DNA of 41,745 nt from Bacteroidales bacterium Barb4 (GTDB lineage: Bacteria; Bacteroidota; Bacteroidia; Bacteroidales; Tannerellaceae). This document shows positions 10,070-17,030 of the stretch, one piece after another. The stretch spans positions 1 to 41,745 of the forward strand of contig LBCX01000002.1 in assembly GCA_001657575.1 (NCBI GenBank), written 5' to 3'. The notes beneath the pieces were generated by a model. That model made no database searches and was not told the DNA's origin. It was given only the letters and a program-made list of their open reading frames with translations. The translations under genes and the position numbers were made by a program. Every line of letters starts with the position of its first letter. Within the stretch, counting starts at the first letter, position 1.

Positions 10070-10942
10070 TTAATCCAAATTGCCATTAATCAGCGTGTGA
10101 TGTCTCCCATACTGGAAATAAACAGCGGTGATACATAAAACTTGAATGATGGTGCAATACACCGAACCCTCAAAACCAAAAGCACCACCCGTTAGCCACT
10201 CCATCCCTTCAACGGGTTGTTGCACAATGATACTTTCCGTTTTCATTCCACTGACTTCAAAACCAAACACAGATTGAAAGAAGTTCCATGTAAAATGCAA
10301 CCCGATGGGAAACCACAAATTTTGCTTGTAAATATAATAGATACCCAACAGAATGCCTGCAAGGAAAAGATTTATCATTCCGATGGTACTGATATTTTGA
10401 TTAGCCAAATGTGCCGCCATAAACAATAAAGAGGCAATACCAAGTGCTGCATATTTATTATAAGTCTTCATGAAACGGCGCAACAGATAGCCCCGGGACA
10501 GGATTTCTTCGCCTGCCGCCACAAGTATAAGAGTAAACAATACGATTAATATGTCAGGCGTAAAATGAATATCGACAATTTGAACAAGTCCCGTTATATA
10601 GCAAATCAAAAAACCGCCGGTAACGGCCGCCGCCCCATAAAACATACCCCACAACAAGTCTTTCCATTTAGTACGCAGCTCAAACCCGATATCTTTTATT
10701 CTTTCCCCATGCTTGAATTTTGTCCAAAGAAAAACGGTGGTTAATGTTCCCATAAGCATTACCAGCGAAATAAAGAAAAGAGCCTCTTGGGTAAGTTCTT
10801 TCGAGTAAGGATCCATGATGCCGAAAAGCAAAAGAGGTACTACGAAAATCATCAGTAAAAAAAACCATGAAATTAAAAACAGGATAATGGATCCCCACGT
10901 CTTCAATTGCGCAACAATCATTTCTTTTCTTTCGGCGTTCAT
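10070..10942 (-). CDS. CPBP family intramembrane glutamic endopeptidase
   Basis: This 290-aa membrane protein has about eight helices and the three Abi/CPBP (Rce1-like) motifs: GEEILSRGYLLRRF (E145, E146, R150), FMAAHLAN (H178) and GLHFTWNF (H216, N220). All catalytic residues are present, so it is probably an active intramembrane protease. In bacteria such enzymes process bacteriocins or membrane proteins; the target here is unknown. The gene sits between xylA and the rest of the xylose locus, is AT-rich relative to xylA, and is bracketed by 20-bp direct repeats, suggesting insertion. Confidence 0.88.
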   Translation of the reverse strand: MNAERKEMIVAQLKTWGSIILFLISWFFLLMIFVVPLLLFGIMDPYSKELTQEALFFISLVMLMGTLTTVFLWTKFKHGERIKDIGFELRTKWKDLLWGMFYGAAAVTGGFLICYITGLVQIVDIHFTPDILIVLFTLILVAAGEEILSRGYLLRRFMKTYNKYAALGIASLLFMAAHLANQNISTIGMINLFLAGILLGIYYIYKQNLWFPIGLHFTWNFFQSVFGFEVSGMKTESIIVQQPVEGMEWLTGGAFGFEGSVYCTIIQVLCITAVYFQYGRHHTLINGNLD

Positions 10943-10971
10943 AAGATTCGATATTTACCTTTATTCATTTT

Positions 10972-10991
10972 GTAAGTTCGTTTATATCATA
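10972..10991. repeat. Direct repeat flanking the CPBP gene, copy 2
   Basis: Partner of the repeat at 10049-10068, with one mismatch in 20. It lies upstream of the CPBP start and touches the half REPIN element. Confidence 0.75.
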
Positions 10992-11067
10992 CACAGATAT
11001 TACACAAAAGTCCCGAAGGGACGGGATATTTCAGCCCCACATGCAGCGAAGCGGAATGTGGGGTTAA
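10990..11067. repeat. Half REPIN-like element, copy C (single arm)
   Basis: One arm only (hairpin 11035-11063), preceded by GTCCCGAAGGGAC and followed by GGTTAAGG. There is no opposing arm before the next gene. It ends 2 bp from the stop of the 38-aa gene on the minus strand. Confidence 0.8.
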
Positions 11068-11069
11068 GG

Positions 11070-11186
11070 TTATTCCTGCACATCATCCGCTTCTCCCGTC
11101 CAACGTTTCCCCGAAGGAGTGAAAGTGTATATGTAGATACCTAAAGCAACAACGGAAATCAATGAAAGGGTGAATACGAGTTCCAT
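11070..11186 (-). CDS. Small single-pass membrane protein (38 aa)
   Basis: The 38-residue product begins MELVFTLSLISVVALGIYIY, one hydrophobic helix, then TFTPSGKRWTGEADDVQE. The tail TPSGKRWTGEADD resembles TPHGRRWIEAGDD of the small membrane protein at 19855-20043, so the two may be related. The gene ends 2 bp from a half REPIN element and has no assigned family that I recognise. The similarity to a second protein in the window is the main support that it is real. Confidence 0.55.
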   Translation of the reverse strand: MELVFTLSLISVVALGIYIYTFTPSGKRWTGEADDVQE

Positions 11187-11348
11187 GACGTTCTATTTTA
11201 TGAACTGATGTTATGCAGATGCCCCTTCGGGGCAAGAGATTTCAGCCCCACATGCAGCAAAGCGGAATGTGGGGTTAAAGATTACATCACCGGAAAAGCC
11301 CTGAAAGGACGATACAAGTATAAATGATGGCTTACAATGCAACATATT

Positions 11349-11770
11349 TCATTGCCGACCATATATAGGTATTGTCATTTCAAATGAAATTGGTATTCAG
11401 TAGTCAAATACTATTTTTTAGTACTCAACTACACTTTTGTCAGATGAACCCAAATTGATAAAACAAGCCTGCCCTTATTCTTTCATTTACGAAAAGAACA
11501 GACTTGTCACTAAATAGGCTATTTTTTAGCCTGTGTTTCTTCATATTCACATCTTCGTGAACAATACGAATGAGGCTTGGTAGCAAGTGATTCCGTGTAA
11601 GGTTTTCCGCACCACTTACATGTATGACGACTACTAAGGTTCATAAAACTAATATATTTAATTTTCTTACTCTAACGGCTTCGTAGGTATTGCCTCATTT
11701 TTAAAATGGTTTCTGAACTCCATTTGGTATTGCTAATTAAGCATATTTAGTGTGCGGTTTTAGCAATGCC
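11349..11770. mobile_element. Putative 422-bp insertion with 9-bp target duplication
   Basis: CAACATATT occurs at 11340-11348 and again at 11771-11779, exactly bordering the foreign segment inside REPIN copy D. The inner ends are weakly inverted (left TCATTGCC, right GCAATGCC). The segment is AT-rich, carries the 41-aa zinc-ribbon gene and no transposase, so it would be a non-autonomous (MITE-like) element. The absence of long terminal inverted repeats is the main weakness. Confidence 0.55.
11519..11644 (-). CDS. Micro zinc-ribbon protein (41 aa)
   Basis: The product starts MNLSSRHTCKWCGKPYTESL and has a CxxC (C9, C12) and CxxxC (C28, C32) pair separated by 15 residues, the spacing of a treble-clef or zinc-ribbon knuckle (CKWCGKPY...SYCSRRC). 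Its TAG stop is inside an AGGCTA/TAGCCT hairpin that could end transcription. It lies within the putative insertion in REPIN copy D. Stand-alone proteins of this size with YCSxxC often act as nucleic-acid-binding or protein-binding adaptors. The function here is unknown. Confidence 0.6.
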   Translation of the reverse strand: MNLSSRHTCKWCGKPYTESLATKPHSYCSRRCEYEETQAKK

Positions 11771-11892
11771 CAACATATTATATTATTCTGTCGTCCTTAC
11801 AGGACTCCCTTAACGATACCGTCTGATACCCCACATTCCGCTTCGCTGCATGTGGGGCTGAAATCCTGCATTCCTTCGGAATTTGCGAAAGA

Positions 11893-12183
11893 TCATACAT
11901 AAATCACTTCCTTTTCTACGCGTTGAACAAAACGCAGCTTCATATTGCTATGCTTACGGACAACATCCACCGGGACTTTGAGCACATCCTCCAGTTCATG
12001 TTTAAGGTGCACCAGCGTGAACAAACACATCGGCGGAGCCTCGAAGTAAACATCTACATCGCTCTCCGCCGTCTGTTCCCCGCGGGCAACAGAACCGAAG
12101 ATGCCCATGCGCGTAATGCCGTATTCGGCACCGTGCAACCGCTTAAACTCGCCAAGAAGGTTGAGTATGACACGCTGTTCCAT
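11893..12183 (-). CDS. MNT-type nucleotidyltransferase domain protein
   Basis: This 96-aa minimal nucleotidyltransferase has the pol-beta signature GIFGSVARGEQTAESDVDVY (G30-S31, D42, D44). A third acidic residue lies in VPVDVV. Proteins of this size are usually the MntA antitoxin, which AMPylates a HEPN RNase toxin encoded next to it. No HEPN gene is adjacent: upstream is xylB (13 bp away, same strand) and downstream is a REPIN-like element. It is therefore an orphan, perhaps the survivor of a HEPN-MNT pair, now co-transcribed with xylB. Confidence 0.85.
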   Translation of the reverse strand: MEQRVILNLLGEFKRLHGAEYGITRMGIFGSVARGEQTAESDVDVYFEAPPMCLFTLVHLKHELEDVLKVPVDVVRKHSNMKLRFVQRVEKEVIYV

Positions 12184-12196
12184 CTGTCAAAAACCG

Positions 12197-13687
12197 TTAA
12201 GCATGAAAAGATGCTTCAAGATGGTCTTTCCACACCTCGTAAGCCGCACAGCATTTGTCCGCTTTCAGCCCGTCCGGTTCGACAACGTCTATTTTCTTTA
12301 AGGAGGAGAAGGCTTCTTCCGCAGAGGAGTAGATGCCTGCACCGATACCGGCACCCATTGCGGCACCGACGGCACCGTTGGTATCGTACAACTCAATGAC
12401 GGCACCCGTCACCCCTGCCAGCGTGTCGCGGAAGATGGAGCTAAGGAACATATTGGCGTTGCCGGCACGTATCACGCCGATGTCAATGCCCATTTTGTTC
12501 ATAATATCCATCCCGTATTTGAAGGAGAAGACGATGCCTTCCTGTGCGGCACGTATCAGATGCGCCTTGCCGTGTATGTTGAAGTTGATACCGTGTATGG
12601 AGCAGTTTATTTCCTTGTTCTGCAACATACGTTCCGCCCCGTTGCCGAAAGGAAGGATGGAAACGCCTGCCGAGCCGATGGGGACGGAGTCCGCCAAATC
12701 GTTCAACGCCCAGTAACTGATGTCTTCAGGGGCTACATTCCGCTTAATCCATGAATTGAGGATGCCTACCCCGTTGATGCAGAACAATGCGCCGAGGCGC
12801 GTGTTTTCCGGCGTATGGTTCACGTGCGCAAACGTATTGACGCGGGAAAGGGTGTCGTAATTCACCTTTCCGTTGACGCCGTACACCACGCCCGACGTTC
12901 CCGCCGTAGCGGCTATCTCGCCGGGGTTCAATACATTCAGGGATAAGGCATTGTTCGGCTGGTCGCCCGCGCGATAGGTGACAGGTGTGCCCTTTTTCAT
13001 GCCCAGTTCGGAGGCAACGGAAGACATCATTTTCCCCTGCAAGCCGAAGGTCGGTGTTATATCCGCTATCAAATCCTTGCTGAAACCATAATAAGACATG
13101 ACGTCTTCGGAAAGCGCGTTCGTCTTGAAATCCCAAAAGATGCCTTCGGACAAGCCGGAAATGGTCGTTGCAATATCCCCCGTCATCCGCATGGCAATAT
13201 AATCGCCCGGAAGCATTATCTTATGGATAGACTCAAATATATCCGGTTCATATTCCTTCACCCAAGCCAGCTTGGAAGCCGTGAAATTGCCCGGAGAATT
13301 AAGCAGGTGCGAAAGGGCTTTTTCTTCCCCTATAGTCCTGAAAGCATAATCGCCATAATGTACGGCACGGCTGTCGCACCATATAATAGACGGGCGCAAC
13401 ACCCGCTGCTTCTTGTCCACCGCCACCAAACCGTGCATCTGATAGGATATGCCGACAGCCTGTATTTCCGTTCCCTTCTTATTCGCCTGACGAAGGGCAC
13501 CCTGAATAGCCAGCTTCAAATGATTCCACCAGTCTTCCGGATTTTGCTCTGCCCAACCGGGTCGCGGAGCCATGATAACCGTTTCTTCTTTGGGGTAAAA
13601 ATCAGAACCGAGCATCTCTCCCGTCTGCTCATCCACAACAGCAGCCTTAACAGAGGAACTGCCTATATCACACCCTAATAAACACAT
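12197..13687 (-). CDS. xylB: Xylulokinase
   Basis: This 496-aa FGGY-family kinase phosphorylates D-xylulose to xylulose 5-phosphate for the pentose phosphate pathway. It has the N-terminal phosphate motif LLGCDIGSSSVKAAV, the substrate segment SYQMHGLVAVD, AGDQPNNALSLN in the middle and AGNANMFLSSIFRDTLAG (FGGY signature 2 region) near residue 410. Length is normal. It is the first gene behind a well-formed promoter (13722-13752). xylA and xylE lie about 2 kb downstream beyond accessory insertions. Confidence 0.93.
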   Translation of the reverse strand: MCLLGCDIGSSSVKAAVVDEQTGEMLGSDFYPKEETVIMAPRPGWAEQNPEDWWNHLKLAIQGALRQANKKGTEIQAVGISYQMHGLVAVDKKQRVLRPSIIWCDSRAVHYGDYAFRTIGEEKALSHLLNSPGNFTASKLAWVKEYEPDIFESIHKIMLPGDYIAMRMTGDIATTISGLSEGIFWDFKTNALSEDVMSYYGFSKDLIADITPTFGLQGKMMSSVASELGMKKGTPVTYRAGDQPNNALSLNVLNPGEIAATAGTSGVVYGVNGKVNYDTLSRVNTFAHVNHTPENTRLGALFCINGVGILNSWIKRNVAPEDISYWALNDLADSVPIGSAGVSILPFGNGAERMLQNKEINCSIHGINFNIHGKAHLIRAAQEGIVFSFKYGMDIMNKMGIDIGVIRAGNANMFLSSIFRDTLAGVTGAVIELYDTNGAVGAAMGAGIGAGIYSSAEEAFSSLKKIDVVEPDGLKADKCCAAYEVWKDHLEASFHA

Positions 13688-13721
13688 ATCGTATTACATT
13701 TATTTGTAAGCAAATCGGGGG

Positions 13722-13752
13722 CAAAAGTATGTATTAATCCCGTCCGTGCAAA
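13722..13752 (-). promoter_or_regulatory. Bacteroidetes-type promoter of xylB
   Basis: Read on the minus strand, TTTG at 13752-13749 and TACTTTTG at 13729-13722 are separated by 19 bp. This fits the -33 TTTG and -7 TAnnTTTG consensus exactly. The -7 box ends 34 bp before the xylB ATG. Confidence 0.72.
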
Positions 13753-13790
13753 CGGCATTGAAAGTAAATAAAACGGGGGGGAGCTTGCAT

Positions 13791-14096
13791 TTATCGAATG
13801 AGACCGCCGGGGATAACCCGCTTGATGTAAACGGAATCCTCATAAATCACGTAAAGGATTGCCATCTTTTTGTAATTGACACGCCGCGCACCCTGCCCGC
13901 ACAGATATTGAATATAGGCATTTTGGCTGATGGCTATGGAGCCGGCATAAAAAGCAAGCCGCTGAATGGCGTTCCTCAATCCGTCCACGTAAGTGACAGA
14001 CGTTTCAGGTACATGCAGAACATGACTGATGTAATGATCCAGCTTTTCAATATCCAACTCGGCTTCGATAGAGAGAGTGACTGTATAGGTTTTCAT
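13791..14096 (-). CDS. ParE/RelE-type toxin
   Basis: This 101-aa basic protein has the RelE/ParE fold pattern: beta-strand start (KTYTVTLSIEAELDIEKLDHYI), two helices (SVTYVDGLRNAIQRLAFY), then a beta-sheet ending VNYKKMAILYVIYEDSVYIKRVIPGG. It would either poison gyrase (ParE) or cleave mRNA at the ribosome (RelE); ParE fits the N-terminal helix-rich layout better. The gene follows the presumed antitoxin by 25 bp in the usual antitoxin-first order. Confidence 0.75.
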   Translation of the reverse strand: MKTYTVTLSIEAELDIEKLDHYISHVLHVPETSVTYVDGLRNAIQRLAFYAGSIAISQNAYIQYLCGQGARRVNYKKMAILYVIYEDSVYIKRVIPGGLIR

Positions 14097-14121
14097 AGTT
14101 CATGGTTTTATCGTTCGTCGT

Positions 14122-14334
14122 TCACCGTCGCCGCAAGGTGCGTATGTCAAAGCCGAAATGCGCGTTGAGGCGGTCATACAGTTTGTCTATGGCTACATCC
14201 ACCGTCACGCCTATGGGAACGCCATATTCATCGATGGGGATGCCTAAATACGCGGCTTCGTCTATTTGCTTTTGGGTAGCCTTGGGACGCTCGGCAGTTG
14301 CTTGTTTGCCGGCAAGTACAGTTTCAGTTTCCAT
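14122..14334 (-). CDS. Probable antitoxin of ParE-type pair
   Basis: This 70-aa protein starts METETVLAGKQATAERPKAT. The N-terminal half is charged and flexible; the middle is EAAYLGIPIDEYGVPIGVTV. I chose ATG 14334 because the 12 extra upstream residues (from 14370) are aromatic and lie between the promoter box and this ATG. It has no clear DNA-binding motif that I recognise. Assignment rests on size and position directly before the toxin gene. Confidence 0.6.
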   Translation of the reverse strand: METETVLAGKQATAERPKATQKQIDEAAYLGIPIDEYGVPIGVTVDVAIDKLYDRLNAHFGFDIRTLRRR

Positions 14335-14367
14335 AATGTTGGTATGTATGTATAATTTATAAGGGCG

Positions 14368-14375
14368 CAAAGATA
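14368..14375 (-). promoter_or_regulatory. -7 box TATCTTTG for the toxin-antitoxin pair
   Basis: On the minus strand TATCTTTG matches TAnnTTTG and lies 33 bp before the antitoxin ATG. No matching -33 TTTG is seen at the expected distance. Confidence 0.5.
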
Positions 14376-14429
14376 CTTTTTACCTCCGTGCCCCCATGCC
14401 TCTGCGGCAAGAAAACAGGATCGCACCGC

Positions 14430-14451
14430 AGGGCATTTGCATAACATCAGT
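14430..14451. repeat. Solo end fragment of the REPIN-like family
   Basis: GGCATTTGCATAACATCAG matches the right terminus of copy E (GGCATCTGCGTAACATCAG) with two differences. No arm is attached, so this is a relic of a decayed copy. Confidence 0.55.
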
Positions 14452-14476
14452 TACGAATAAAGGGCAAGCGACACGG

Positions 14477-14591
14477 GCGGCTGTGGTTACTTCACTCGGA
14501 CGGGTGAAGTAACGCCACTCGGGCGTATGGGGTAGCCTTACTCGAGGAGGTGGGACTACTTCACTCGGACGGGTGAAGTAATCCCACCCGA
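14477..14591. repeat. 23-bp tandem array with nested hairpins, 5 units
   Basis: Units start at 14477, 14500, 14523, 14546 and 14569, exactly 23 bp apart, and most end ACTCGG. Adjacent units are partly complementary: TTACTTCAC pairs with GTGAAGTAA across TCGGACGG, and outer GTGG or GTGGGA pairs with CCAC or TCCCAC. Two such long hairpins result. It lies immediately downstream of the DUF4469 gene. Confidence 0.8.
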
Positions 14592-14602
14592 AGGGGACTG
14601 TC

Positions 14603-15358
14603 TTACCCTTTCACTTCGAGGCGGACGGGGGAGCTGATGACATGCGCCTTCTTAAGCAGCTTGTTGCCTTTCAGGTATTGCGTAACGACCTCTACGGTGT
14701 AAAAGCCGGCAGAGAGGTTGTCGGGGACGCGCACCATGAGCAGACTTGCTTTGTTGGTGCTTATTTCGAGGGTTTTGAAACGCTGCCCGAGGGCATTGAG
14801 GAAGAAAACACCTACCTCTTCCGTCCCGTCGCCAAGCAGTTTGAGCCTGCCGCCGATGATGCGGATACTGTGTCCGGGCGTAAGCACCTCATCAAAAAGA
14901 CCGCTGGAAATATCGTAGATCTTTTCAATAAACCCTTGTGTATTTGCCAGCCCCTGTATGACCACCCTGGCTTCTTCTTCAATGATGCGCCGCAGGGTGC
15001 CTTGAATGTAAAAACGGATTGTAATGCCGTGCTTCTTCTTGTCGAAAGGTTCGTGCGGGGAGTCAAATGTGCCGGTGATGCTTGGCGACAGATGAAAGTA
15101 GAAAAGATTGACAGAGTATCCGGCGAGGAGGAGACGGATGGTCTCCCGAAGGAAGCCGCGCACGTGCAGCTTGGCATCCCAGCTGTTGCCGATGATGTCG
15201 CCGCGGGCAATGCCGGAATCGATGACTTCGTCAATGCCGATATGACCTTCGATTTCGGGACGGGCAACGTATTTGCTCTTCGCTTCCCGCAGGTTGTTGT
15301 CGTACAGCCTTGCCTTGATGGTGTAGGCGAGTTCTTTTACTTTGTTGAACGGTGACAT
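14603..15358 (-). CDS. DUF4469 / HU-like DNA-binding domain protein
   Basis: This 251-aa protein has a two-part layout known from Bacteroidetes. An N-terminal HU/IHF-like DNA-binding domain (about residues 1-125) includes IDEVIDSGIARGDIIGNSW and FLRETIRLLLAGYSVNLF. A C-terminal Ig-like DUF4469 domain (about 140-250) includes DEVLTPGHSIRIIGGRLKL and LSAGFYTVEVVTQY. These proteins are abundant in the phylum, and their role in nucleoid or mobile DNA biology is unclear. The start at 15358 gives MSPFNKVKELAYTIKARLYD, a full first helix. It ends 12 bp from the 23-bp hairpin array. Confidence 0.8.
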   Translation of the reverse strand: MSPFNKVKELAYTIKARLYDNNLREAKSKYVARPEIEGHIGIDEVIDSGIARGDIIGNSWDAKLHVRGFLRETIRLLLAGYSVNLFYFHLSPSITGTFDSPHEPFDKKKHGITIRFYIQGTLRRIIEEEARVVIQGLANTQGFIEKIYDISSGLFDEVLTPGHSIRIIGGRLKLLGDGTEEVGVFFLNALGQRFKTLEISTNKASLLMVRVPDNLSAGFYTVEVVTQYLKGNKLLKKAHVISSPVRLEVKG

Positions 15359-15416
15359 GACAAACAGGTGTTAATTGTTAAAGGATAAATTCGACGGGGT
15401 TAAACAACATCTTGCC

Positions 15417-15917
15417 TTATTGTATGCAGACAACATTATTTATGCAGATAACATTCTCCTTGCAAATCCTTTCCAGATAATGTGCATCCGTTTCGTCAAA
15501 GCTGTCCGGCGCACTGCTGTCTATATCCAAAACAGCCTTGACCTCGCCACCGGCTATGACGGGGACGACTATTTCCGAGCGTGAAGCCGCGTTGCAGGCT
15601 ATATGTCCGGGAAACAGCTCTACATCGGGCACAATCACGGTACGCGCTTCCTTCCATGCCGTTCCGCACACGCCTTTTCCGTAGCGGATGCGCGTACAGG
15701 CCACCGGGCCCTGAAAGGGGGAAAGCACCAGCTCACCCTCCTTTACGGTATAAAAGCCCACCCAAAAGAAATCGAAAGTCTGCTTCAGTGCGGCGACAAT
15801 ATTCGCCATGTTAGCCGTCTGATCCTTCTCGCCGGAGAGCAGGGCGGCTATTTGCGGAAGCAGTGCCTCGTAGCGTTCCTTTTTGCTTCCCTGCCGGATA
15901 TGTAATTCTTCTGCCAT
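15417..15917 (-). CDS. msrC: Free methionine-(R)-sulfoxide reductase (GAF domain)
   Basis: This 166-aa GAF-domain enzyme reduces free methionine R-sulfoxide. Signatures are FFWVGFYTVKEGELVLSPFQ, GPVACTRIRYGKGVCGTAW and FPGHIACNAASRSEIVVPVI. The three active-site cysteines are in VACTRI, GVCGTAW and HIACN. The residue after the third cysteine is asparagine where relatives usually have aspartate, a small oddity. It is monocistronic: the DUF4469 gene starts 58 bp downstream of its stop, and a REPIN-like element lies beyond its start. Confidence 0.9.
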   Translation of the reverse strand: MAEELHIRQGSKKERYEALLPQIAALLSGEKDQTANMANIVAALKQTFDFFWVGFYTVKEGELVLSPFQGPVACTRIRYGKGVCGTAWKEARTVIVPDVELFPGHIACNAASRSEIVVPVIAGGEVKAVLDIDSSAPDSFDETDAHYLERICKENVICINNVVCIQ

Positions 15918-16011
15918 ACAACACTATCTAATCGTTTTTTCACGGCGCAAGGTATGAAAAAGATACAAACAGAATAATTGCCTAAAAACTTATGCAAAAT
16001 GAGGTAAGGGT

Positions 16012-16019
16012 TACCTTTG
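16012..16019 (+). promoter_or_regulatory. -7 box TACCTTTG reading into REPIN copy E
   Basis: TACCTTTG matches TAnnTTTG, and it lies in a GGTAA/TTACC palindrome. No -33 TTG is seen at 17-21 bp. The first gene downstream on this strand is hicA, 350 bp away, so a transcript would cross the whole repeat element. The rest of the 451-bp gap from msrC to hicA holds the element and about 120 bp with no convincing gene. Confidence 0.35.
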
Positions 16020-16045
16020 CACCCTGTCAATAATCAATCAAACGA

Positions 16046-16244
16046 GATGTTACGCAGATGTCCCGAAAGGACAAAAGATTTCAGCCCCACATGCAGCAAA
16101 GCGGAATGTGGGGTTTACGGAATGGTATCGGCAAGGGAGTCCTGCAAGGACGACCGAATATATGTACTTGCCTTAACCCCACATTCCGCTTTGCTGCATG
16201 TGGGGCTGAAATCTTTTGCCCCTTTGGGGCATCTGCGTAACATC
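16046..16244. repeat. REPIN-like element, copy E (most intact)
   Basis: Arms at 16085-16113 and 16177-16205 are inverted. Outer ends GATGTTACGCAGATG and CATCTGCGTAACATC are perfect inverted repeats of 15 bp. Small palindromes GTCCCGAAAGGAC and GCCCCTTTGGGGC lie just inside the ends, and GTCCTGCAAGGAC is in the middle. This copy best defines the 199-bp unit. Confidence 0.9.
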
Positions 16245-16368
16245 AGTAAATGATATGGAAAAGATTATTGTGGATTGAAAAAGCCACGCGAAATGCAGCG
16301 CAAAAAGATAGAAACGGCATTAAACCGCTTGGGCGGGCAATTGGCATCTATGAAATTGGTATGACTTG

Positions 16369-16545
16369 ATGAAAAATTCGGAGTATCACCGAAAATTGGT
16401 GGCAGACGGATGGCTGTTCATCCGGCAAGCAGGAAGCCACCGGACTTATGAAAAGAACGGAGAAAAGATTACCGTTCCTTTTCACAATTCAAAGGAATTA
16501 GGAAAGGGGTTGCATAGAGCGTTGAAAAAGGTGGTCGGGTTTTAA
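16369..16545 (+). CDS. hicA: HicA family mRNA interferase toxin
   Basis: This 58-aa protein starts MKNSEYHRKLVADGWLFIRQ. The HicA double-stranded RNA-binding fold is shown by GWLFIRQAGSHRTYEKNG, with the catalytic histidine in the GSH motif (H24), and by the ending KELGKGLHRALKKVVGF. It cleaves mRNA when free of HicB. The gene is complete, and HicB follows 37 bp downstream in the toxin-first order typical of hicAB. It lies next to REPIN copy E. Confidence 0.85.
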   Translation: MKNSEYHRKLVADGWLFIRQAGSHRTYEKNGEKITVPFHNSKELGKGLHRALKKVVGF

Positions 16546-16582
16546 CTCTGCCGACAAAAGAACAATTTTAAAGAACGATGTG

Positions 16583-16990
16583 ATGGAAAAGAGAAAACTA
16601 AAAGCCGTAATCAGCGGCGGGAAAGATTTGTACGGAGTGTGGATTGAGGATGTGAAAGGTATTTTCAGTGACGGGGAAACGCTTGAACAGACCAAACGTA
16701 ATTTACAGGAAGCAATACAGCTGCATATTCAAGGTGAAGACGAGGCAAATATACCGGAAGCGTTGAGAGGCGAATATGAGATTGAATATACATTTGATAT
16801 TTCTGGCTTCTTGAAATATTACTCAACGTTTATTTCTTTCGCCGCAATGAAGGAAATCACAGGCATTGCACAAAAGCAGCTTTGGAGCTATGCCAACGGA
16901 TACAGAAGCCCCAAAAAGGAAACTTCCGAGAAGATAATCAACGGCGTAAATGCTTTTTGCAAGGAATTAAGTCAGGTTCAATTTCGTTAA
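16583..16990 (+). CDS. hicB: HicB family antitoxin with HTH
   Basis: This 135-aa antitoxin has an N-terminal HicB fold (about residues 1-65: KAVISGGKDLYGVWIEDVKG, GETLEQTKRNLQEAIQLHI) and a C-terminal DNA-binding HTH (about 85-130: AAMKEITGIAQKQLWSYANG, SPKKETSEKIINGV). ATG 16583 is used; a GTG one codon earlier is also possible. It neutralises HicA and probably autoregulates the pair through the HTH. Confidence 0.85.
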   Translation: MEKRKLKAVISGGKDLYGVWIEDVKGIFSDGETLEQTKRNLQEAIQLHIQGEDEANIPEALRGEYEIEYTFDISGFLKYYSTFISFAAMKEITGIAQKQLWSYANGYRSPKKETSEKIINGVNAFCKELSQVQFR

Positions 16991-17017
16991 GGGGTGCGGA
17001 TATGTCCCCCCGTATCG

Positions 17018-17025
17018 TACCTTTG
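17018..17025 (+). promoter_or_regulatory. -7 box TACCTTTG 5 bp before the MATE gene start
   Basis: A perfect TAnnTTTG match ends 5 bp before ATG 17031. If used, the transcript would be leaderless or nearly so. No clear -33 element is visible. Confidence 0.45.
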
Positions 17026-17030
17026 CCCGC

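Larger units (their letters stand above)
11204..11885. repeat. REPIN-like element, copy D, interrupted by a 422-bp insertion
   Basis: The left arm (11246-11274) and right arm (11829-11857) have the usual inverted orientation but lie 554 bp apart, not the 63-122 bp of other copies. The left part continues into a core (GATGGCTTACAATGC) that matches the complement of the copy B core. The right part continues as ATTATTCTGTCGTCC, like the other side of the core. Element and insertion fill the gap between the 38-aa gene and the nucleotidyltransferase gene, apart from the zinc-ribbon gene. Confidence 0.8.

Noticed and set aside
16250-16369. 39-codon frame before hicA (and a 23-codon frame inside it)
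   Set aside because: It overlaps the hicA start by two bases and has basic content, but no family resemblance. It could be a decayed small gene, but the evidence is insufficient.
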